A stretch of 64,000 bases of DNA, from assembly GCF_905220565.1 (NCBI RefSeq), contig NC_059399.1, positions 4,247,501 to 4,311,500 of the forward strand. The letters are read 5' to 3'. The notes below the pieces were generated by a model. That model was not told the origin of the DNA. It did no database searches and saw nothing but the letters and a program-made list of their open reading frames with translations. Both the position numbers and the translations under genes were made by a program. Of this stretch, positions 26,401 through 34,161 are shown one piece after another. The DNA comes from Melitaea cinxia. Taxonomy: Eukaryota > Arthropoda > Insecta > Lepidoptera > Nymphalidae. The stretch's first letter is position 1. Each line of letters starts with the position of its first letter.

Positions 26401-29400
26401 TCGCGACCACCATGCCCTATAGAAATATGAGCAGCATCAATAATGTCGTAGATTTCCTCAGCCGGCAAAAATATTTGACAGGTTCTGTTTTTGTAACTCA
26501 TTTTTTTATACCACAAACTTCAATGTGTTAAAGCGTTGTAGTCTACTGTACTGTAATGGTGTTTCCTTTTCATTAAATTTCACGTCTTCCGCATCCATTG
26601 CAAACTTTTTAAATTTTTCTTTTGTCCTCACATTGAAATGACTATCTTTCATATCTTCCATCGCTAAAATTCTTGGCAAAAAGCCTTCTTTCTTTTCGTA
26701 GTCACTCATTTTTGTTCTAATATCAGCACGTTCTCCAGTAATAATGAGTAATATAAAAGTTTATATGTGCGTTTGTCGTTATTTTTATCGACCACCCTAA
26801 CTTTTGAAGAGTTTTGACTGATACAACCAGTCAAAACCACTTTTGACGGAATCATTTAGTCAAAAGTATTTTTAACCAGCTCCATTGGGCAAAAGTACTT
26901 TTAACTGTTATTTTAGTCAACAGTATTATTGACTAAAACAAACGGTCAAAAGTACTTCTGACTGATTTCTCTAGTCAATAGTGCTTTTGACTGGTTAAGC
27001 GTTTTGACTGCAACATATATATGTATGTTCGGGGATAACTTCGTCGTTTATGAACCAATTTTGATAATTCTTTTTTTGTTGGAAATAAAATATCCCCGGT
27101 GTGGTACCATGATAAGGAAACCAGGATCTGATGAAGGGATCCCAGGGAAATCGAGGGAAACTCTCGAAAATCTGCATAACTTTTTACTGGTTGTACCGAT
27201 TTTAATGATTTTCAATTTAATCGAAAGCCGATGTTTTTGATGTGGTCACATTTAAATTTCATCGAGATCTGATTACAACTTTTGGAGTATTCTTTGATAA
27301 TGCGTATTTACTTGACTATTTTTTCATCTACCTACGTTGAATTACTTGTCGATATAATTGAAGTCGGTTGTTTAAAAACGTTTTTTTGTGTACCTCAAGG
27401 GCATTATTATTATTATTATTTCTTTTATTCAATATATTTTCTTATGATTACATTTTTAAATATATTTGCAAAAAAAGACAAATAAAAATATTTAATAATA
27501 TAAAAATAGTAGTCCTCCGGTGGCAGGTTGAGGCCCAGGCCACCGGTAGTTAAGGTTCCAGGCTGAGGAACCTCCTCACAATGCGGGCCGTTTCAAGCAA
27601 CACTGCCTTTTGAATCCGACCCTTGATCCAACAGTCAAGTGAGAGTTTCTTAAGGTGTTGGTCGAAACTCTTCGCTAATAGACCATTAACCGATACAACA
27701 ATAGGAACAATTATTGTTGAGTCTACATTCCACATGCCGGTAATCTCGTGGGCAAGGTCTAAATATTTACTTAATTTTTCTTTTTCGGCCTTTACGAGAT
27801 TATCGTCATGTGGAACTGTAATGTCAACAATAATTGCTCGGCGCGCTGATCGGTCTACTAGCACTATATCAGGTTTATTGGCTGCAATAAACCTGTCAGT
27901 GACAATAGATCGATCCCAGTAGAGCAATGCACGACCATTCTCAAGAAATGGCGTTGGGCTATAATAAGGCAACTTATTTTCAACGAGGCCGTATCGAATA
28001 GCAAGTTGTTGGTGTATAATCCTGGCTACTTGGTTATGTCTGTGCAAGTACTCACCGTTAGCAAGATGACTACAACCAGAAACAATATGTCTATTGGATT
28101 CTCCAGGCTTATGGCAAGCTCGGCATATGTCTGGAGTTCCGTCTTTCATGATATGTTTCCGGTAGTTATTCGTCTTAATAACTTCGTCCATAATTGCACA
28201 GACAAAACCTTCGGTTTCTCCGAAGAGGTTCCCGTGTTGTAACCAGGATATAGAGCTGGGCTGGTCTACATCTGGGTCTGTCAGAACTTTGTAGAACCGG
28301 CCATGTAATTCCTTGCTCTTCCATACGGCCACGCGGTCAACGGTACGCATTACTATAGGCTTACGCCATTTCTCTTTGCCTAAGGACAGCGGAGTAAAGC
28401 CCCTATCAACTGCAACAACGTCCATGTGCATATCGCTCTTCATATTTAAAAAGTACTCTCTGAGATTACACACCTCACGATTGTGGAGATTTTTAGCGTT
28501 TAAAAAGCCACGACCCCCACATTTTCGTGGGATGTATAATCTCATCACAGACGATCGAGGATGGTGTATTCGGTACGTTGTTAACAGTTTACGGACTTGG
28601 CGATCAAGGATATCTAATTTCGTTTGAGTCCATCTCAAAATGCCAAAGGTATAGACGATTAGGGGCATAACCCAACTGTTAAAGGCACGTACCTTGTTAC
28701 CGCCCGAAAGAAAGCTATTGAGAACTTTCTTCAGCCGGCCAAAGAATCGTTCCTTTACCAGTTGTTTCATGGCTCCGTCATCAAAGCCCAATATTATTAT
28801 TATTATTAAAAGACAGATATCTATATGTAAAAAGACCCTTATAACAAAAATATTCCTATATTTTGTAATTTATAACGTTGACCAATCCAACTCAGAACTA
28901 TTCAGATTAAACTACATTTCATCGCAATAAGACGATTCTCGAGACCTTTGAATTCCAGAGAAAGATTACAATGGCGTTAAGATTTATAAAGCTCTCTTTC
29001 TCTGTGGAGGATTAAATACAATAACGGATTCATCACTTACCCTTTTAATCCACTGGGCGAAGTCAAATAAAATTCATCAAATTATGTACACTACTATAGT
29101 AGTATCAGATAAATATTCATTTCATCGTGACACTTTTAACCTCTTCAGAAAAAGAAAAATCATCTAATAATGCACACTATTGTTAGCAATGACAATAGTA
29201 AACGATAAGTGGTAACAGTAATATAAAATAAATAACAAATTCTTTTTAGTAGGAAAAGAATAACTCTTTTTAAATTTCAGCAATATAAGACATAAGTAGA
29301 TTAGTAACTCATGATATAAAATAAAAATTTAATAGAAAAGTGATACCTAATAATTTGATAAATATTTTAGCACAGTATTGACAGATGACTATTACGTTAT

Positions 29401-32400
29401 CGTCATCGTCACGGTTTCGAGTCCAGCTCATGACAAATTTTAGTAATGTCGTACATTTATCTGTGATGGTTGAGTACGAGATTCATTTGCGTATTTCCAA
29501 TTCAGATTACTCAAGTGATGGCCATCAAGTTTGAAGCGAAAAAGCATATATAGGATAGTATAATAACTATCACCAAACTCCGATCTTATTCCAATATATA
29601 CTTTGGTAGCTATTAAAAAAATAACACAATACGTATTACTCCTCTTACCAAATTTCGATGCAATTTTTGGACTGTAAGCTTTTGATCGTTAGTATCAACA
29701 AATGGATGCAGGATTCTTAATACATGCAGCGCCGGGTTCGGTTAAGTAAACAAGTAAGCACAATAAGCACGTGCACGTCCTCCTTATTCCCTAATGCCTC
29801 TGCAAGTCGATTTTGCATCAGAGCAGAATTGTTTTTCCGCAGAGCTCAAGCAAAATGGTTCCTATATTACGTGTATTTACTTTCATTTATTTAATTTGTC
29901 GTCCATCAATCGCGTGAGGTTGGAAGAGGTCGGAAAACATCACGAAACATCACAAGAAGGTGGGAGGGAAACACGTGTATTTATTTTGTTGTGCAAGTAG
30001 TCATCTAAAACACCGACGGTTTGCGGATTCGATTCCCGCTCGGGATGAATATTTGTATTGCACAAATATTTCTTGGTTTGGATGTCTGTCCTTGTGGGTC
30101 TTCTCATCGTGCCTCGGAGAGCACGTTAAGCCGTCGGTCCCGGTTGTTATCATAAATACCTGATAGCGATAGTACACATCATATCACAAATAACAGGGAA
30201 CATATCCGCCAAAACGCAGTGGGGCACTGTGGTGGATTAAGCTCCGATCCTTCTCTTACATAGAGAAAGAGGCCTATGCCCAAAAGTGAGATGTTACAGA
30301 CTGAATGCGTTATTTATCGTCGGACGCGCGATTTCTAAACCAAATATAAACAACTCCTTGCAACCTTGGTGCCTGTCTAAAAAGCGAAGAAATTGAAATA
30401 CACATTATCATTAACACTGAAACGTCAATACTATCAATTAAAAGCAATCACTAAATTTAACATTAGATTTGAATCCAGAAGGGATCAAAGCGTCAGCAAC
30501 ATATTTGTATTCAGACTATTGTTGCGGCTGTTTTATTAAACATACTACTTTTGTCTGTGTAACATATCAAAACAGAGTTTTAAAATCAAAATCAAAAACA
30601 GCTTTATTCAAATAGGCTTCGAATCGTTATTTTACAAATTAAAACTTTAAAAATAAATTATTATTTTTTGTAAAAGTAAAGCTCCACCGATTCGGAATGT
30701 GTTTTTTTTGTTTGTTGGAAAGGAGGTATTTTCCAAGGGTGGTACCATGATGAGGAAACCAGGATCTCATCCCATGGATGGCATCCCAGAGAAAATCGTT
30801 GCTAACAGAGAAGGCGTTGTTAACAGAGAAGGCGTTGTTAACAGAGAAGGCGTTGTTAATTTTTTTTTGTCTGCCTACGTTGTATTACTTTTCGATGTAA
30901 TTGAAGTCGGTTTTTTTCGTTTGCTAGCAAACACAATTATTCAAACTAAAATGCATGAGATATCTTCAGACCGATTTTATTAATTGAAGTCTCGAGTCTT
31001 TCTATCTCGTTTATCTTAATTATCTTAACGTCTTGACAATTTCGTAGTCGTTTTCACAGAGACTGATTGTGTGATCACAATCGTCTGTAAGAAGTTAAAG
31101 TTTAAAGACAATACGCCGACATTAATAATTTACTGCATATAAGTAAAAAATACGTAATATATATGTTTTTGATGTTTTAATATTAATAATAATAATAATA
31201 ATTTATTTCAGATGTTCATCCATAAAAATTGTTAATAACATTTTAAAACTTAAAAACTAATGATAGTACGACACAGTTACACAATTCGGTCTTTTGTGCA
31301 GCTGCACCCACCGATATATCAGTGGCGAGTCCCAACGGGCAACAAACACATTCAGCATTCCGCAGGGGGAGCCGCGGAGGCGGGCTAACTTGGAGGCGCA
31401 CCGTTTTCGCTCCGTCTCTCGAGGCACTGCCGCGACAGCCCCATCAGAATCCTGAATGCGTTGTTATACTGGACCCGTAGTGGACCTGTATGTCCGTCGC
31501 TTGTAGTCAGCCTAAAGACTGCAGGTGTAAAATGACTGACACTATGCTATAAAAAGCGTTAATTTAACTGGCATCGTACACCTTGCAAATCTCCGTGCTA
31601 ACATGTTCCATCGGACAGACAGCGACCTACGTTCCCTCTCAATATCACAGTCATCCTTTAAATTGTCGGTAACCCAGTGGCCCAGATATTTGAATTTATT
31701 TACTGACGGTCGTCTATTCCGGAGGCAGGCTTAATAACATGTATCAGATAATGGCCTGTTGATAGACATATTTTAATTAGGATACGTAAAATAAGACATA
31801 TGAAAAATTATCATATATATTAATACGCTAAGGTTAAGATGTTTGCATCCCTTTTTAGAAAAAACCTCACAAATACTCCACATAAATTACATATCATTTT
31901 ATAGATAATTGCTTGCTCTATCGGCATCCACATCACAAAAAATATTATGGCTTTTGTTTTTGTATATTAATTAATTATCTAATATATAAAAGTCTCGTGT
32001 CGCGGTGTTTGTAATTAAACTCCTCCGAAACGGCTTGACCGATTCTCATGAAATTTTGTGTGCATATCGGGTAGGTCTGAGAATCGAACAACATCTATTT
32101 TTCATACCCCTAAGTTATAAGGCAGGGGGGTTAAGAGGGTTAATAAAATATGTGACAAAACAACGTTTGCGGGGTCAGCTAGTTTAAATTATATATATGA
32201 CGATAATATTATATTTATTTAGTGCGAATTATTCGCACAGGTATTGCTACTTTATTATATTATTGTGTACTTTTTCAATATAAGTTTTGTCATATTGATA
32301 CCCGTAATATACCTAACCGTACCGTACCCGTTGTGTACTTTTTCAATATAAGTAAAAATATGTTTAACACATGGACGTATGGCATACACGGTCTAGTTGT

Positions 32401-34111
32401 CGTGGGTCCTAAGGTAACTTTTTGTCTGTGTTTTAGGTAACAATCGGCTGATATGCACACATATTTTCATAAGAAACATTCATATACTCGTATGTGTATA
32501 AATAATTCGTATATAAATAAACATATAATTATATCCAGGCTCAGGATGACAATCGAACCCAGAAACACCGGAACAGAATACAGGTCACTACAATTGCACC
32601 AACGGCCTAGTAGTAAACATTATATCACATGAATCTTTTAAGGAAATAACAGTACAAGTAATAATTAATGTGATTAATTAAATAATAAAATGTTTCACTA
32701 GCAATAATGTTGTAATCATTTCCGCAATTTCATTAGCAAAAAAAGTATTTTTGATTTATACTAGCTGTGCCCGCGACTTCGTCCGCGTGGAATTTAACAA
32801 AAAAGTTATTGTTCAGTTCACAGAGTTATAAAATAAATAAATTTCTAAAATAAAAGTAGCCTAAGTTACTCTTTACTACATCAGCTATCTGCCAGTGAAA
32901 GTCCCGTCAAAATCGAGAGATTAGCCGAAAGAAACATACAGAGAGACAGACAGACAGACAAAAATTGTAAAAAATGGTATTTTGGTATATGTACCGTGTA
33001 TACATCCATATGCATTTAGTAAAAAGCTGTTATTTTAATATTACAAACAGACACTCCAATTTTATTTATTTGTATAGATAATTATACAACAAAGAAAAGC
33101 ATATTTTTCATTTACTAAAGCATAAAACGCTTAGCTGTTAACTTTAGGTATCTATTTTCACATTTAAATTTAATTAAAAGCAAATTATAATTTTAAATTA
33201 TAAATCGTAATAAACAGAAAGGGTTAGGATCTAATCTCAGACTTAATTAATAATCCTCGAGACTTTCAACTTTGTTTACTACACTTAACATTTCATTTGT
33301 TTCAAATGAAAAACGGTATATGGGAATTTTATATGTAATTTATTGTTCTGAATTCTCTGAAAATGTATACACTTTAAAATCAGATTAAGCGATCATCTTT
33401 TTTATTTCGTTGTATTGTCATCAATGTCTGATAACCCTTTTTTTCTTTTGAATTGTATCATACTATAGGTAATTTATGTATACATGTATACCTCATTTCT
33501 TAATAGTGTAACCTCTTTTTTATTTATATAAGGTTTTCGTAAATGATTACGTCTACATTTTATTTTCTATTAAATAAATGATGTGCAAGGATATGGATAT
33601 TTTCGTAAACTCGAAATCTCAATTAAAAAAAAGTTTAATAAAAATTTTAAAAGAGTAAATTAGGAATCTCATATGCAATCATTATAAACGAAATAAATGT
33701 AATAGCTACATTCAAGTTATAAGTCTGCATGTAGATGTTGTTGTGTTTGTTATATACTACAAAGTTTTGTTATCTATACAGATGAATGGAATTGCAATGT
33801 CTGTTGTTAAGTATATATAAAAATTATGTTACATTGACTATTTGTATACGTTTGGACTCACTGTACTTATTCTACGTCTTGTTGTTAGTCTTTTATGTTA
33901 CTATCATTTACGTGGCTATCTTATTAACTTAATTTTGTTTTATTTTTTAAGTCGTTTTAATATCGGCTCTTAATACTGCCCTTTTGTAACAGTACTAAGA
34001 TGTATAGAGAGGAAAACCTATTACTGGCCTTATTATTGTTAGTATTGTGTTAAATGTCATATATATACGAATTGTAACGCTGTTGGTTTTCGAATAAATA
34101 AATAAATAAAT

Positions 34112-34161
<50 letters not shown>

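Larger units (their letters stand above)
25857..27375 (+). mobile_element. GAAGTCGGT-family inverted-repeat element, interrupted
   Basis: Left end GACTTCAAAAAAAGGAGGAG (25858 on) and right end TAATTGAAGTCGGTTG (about 27356-27371) are inverted to each other. The right part (27020-27371) includes TATGTTCGGGGATAACTTCG, GTACCATGATAAGGAAACCA and TTTTACTGGTTGTACCGAT, shared with 30692-30925, 36290-37000 and 54328-54535. The palindrome-array transposon is inserted in its middle. No protein is encoded by this family here. Confidence 0.65.
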
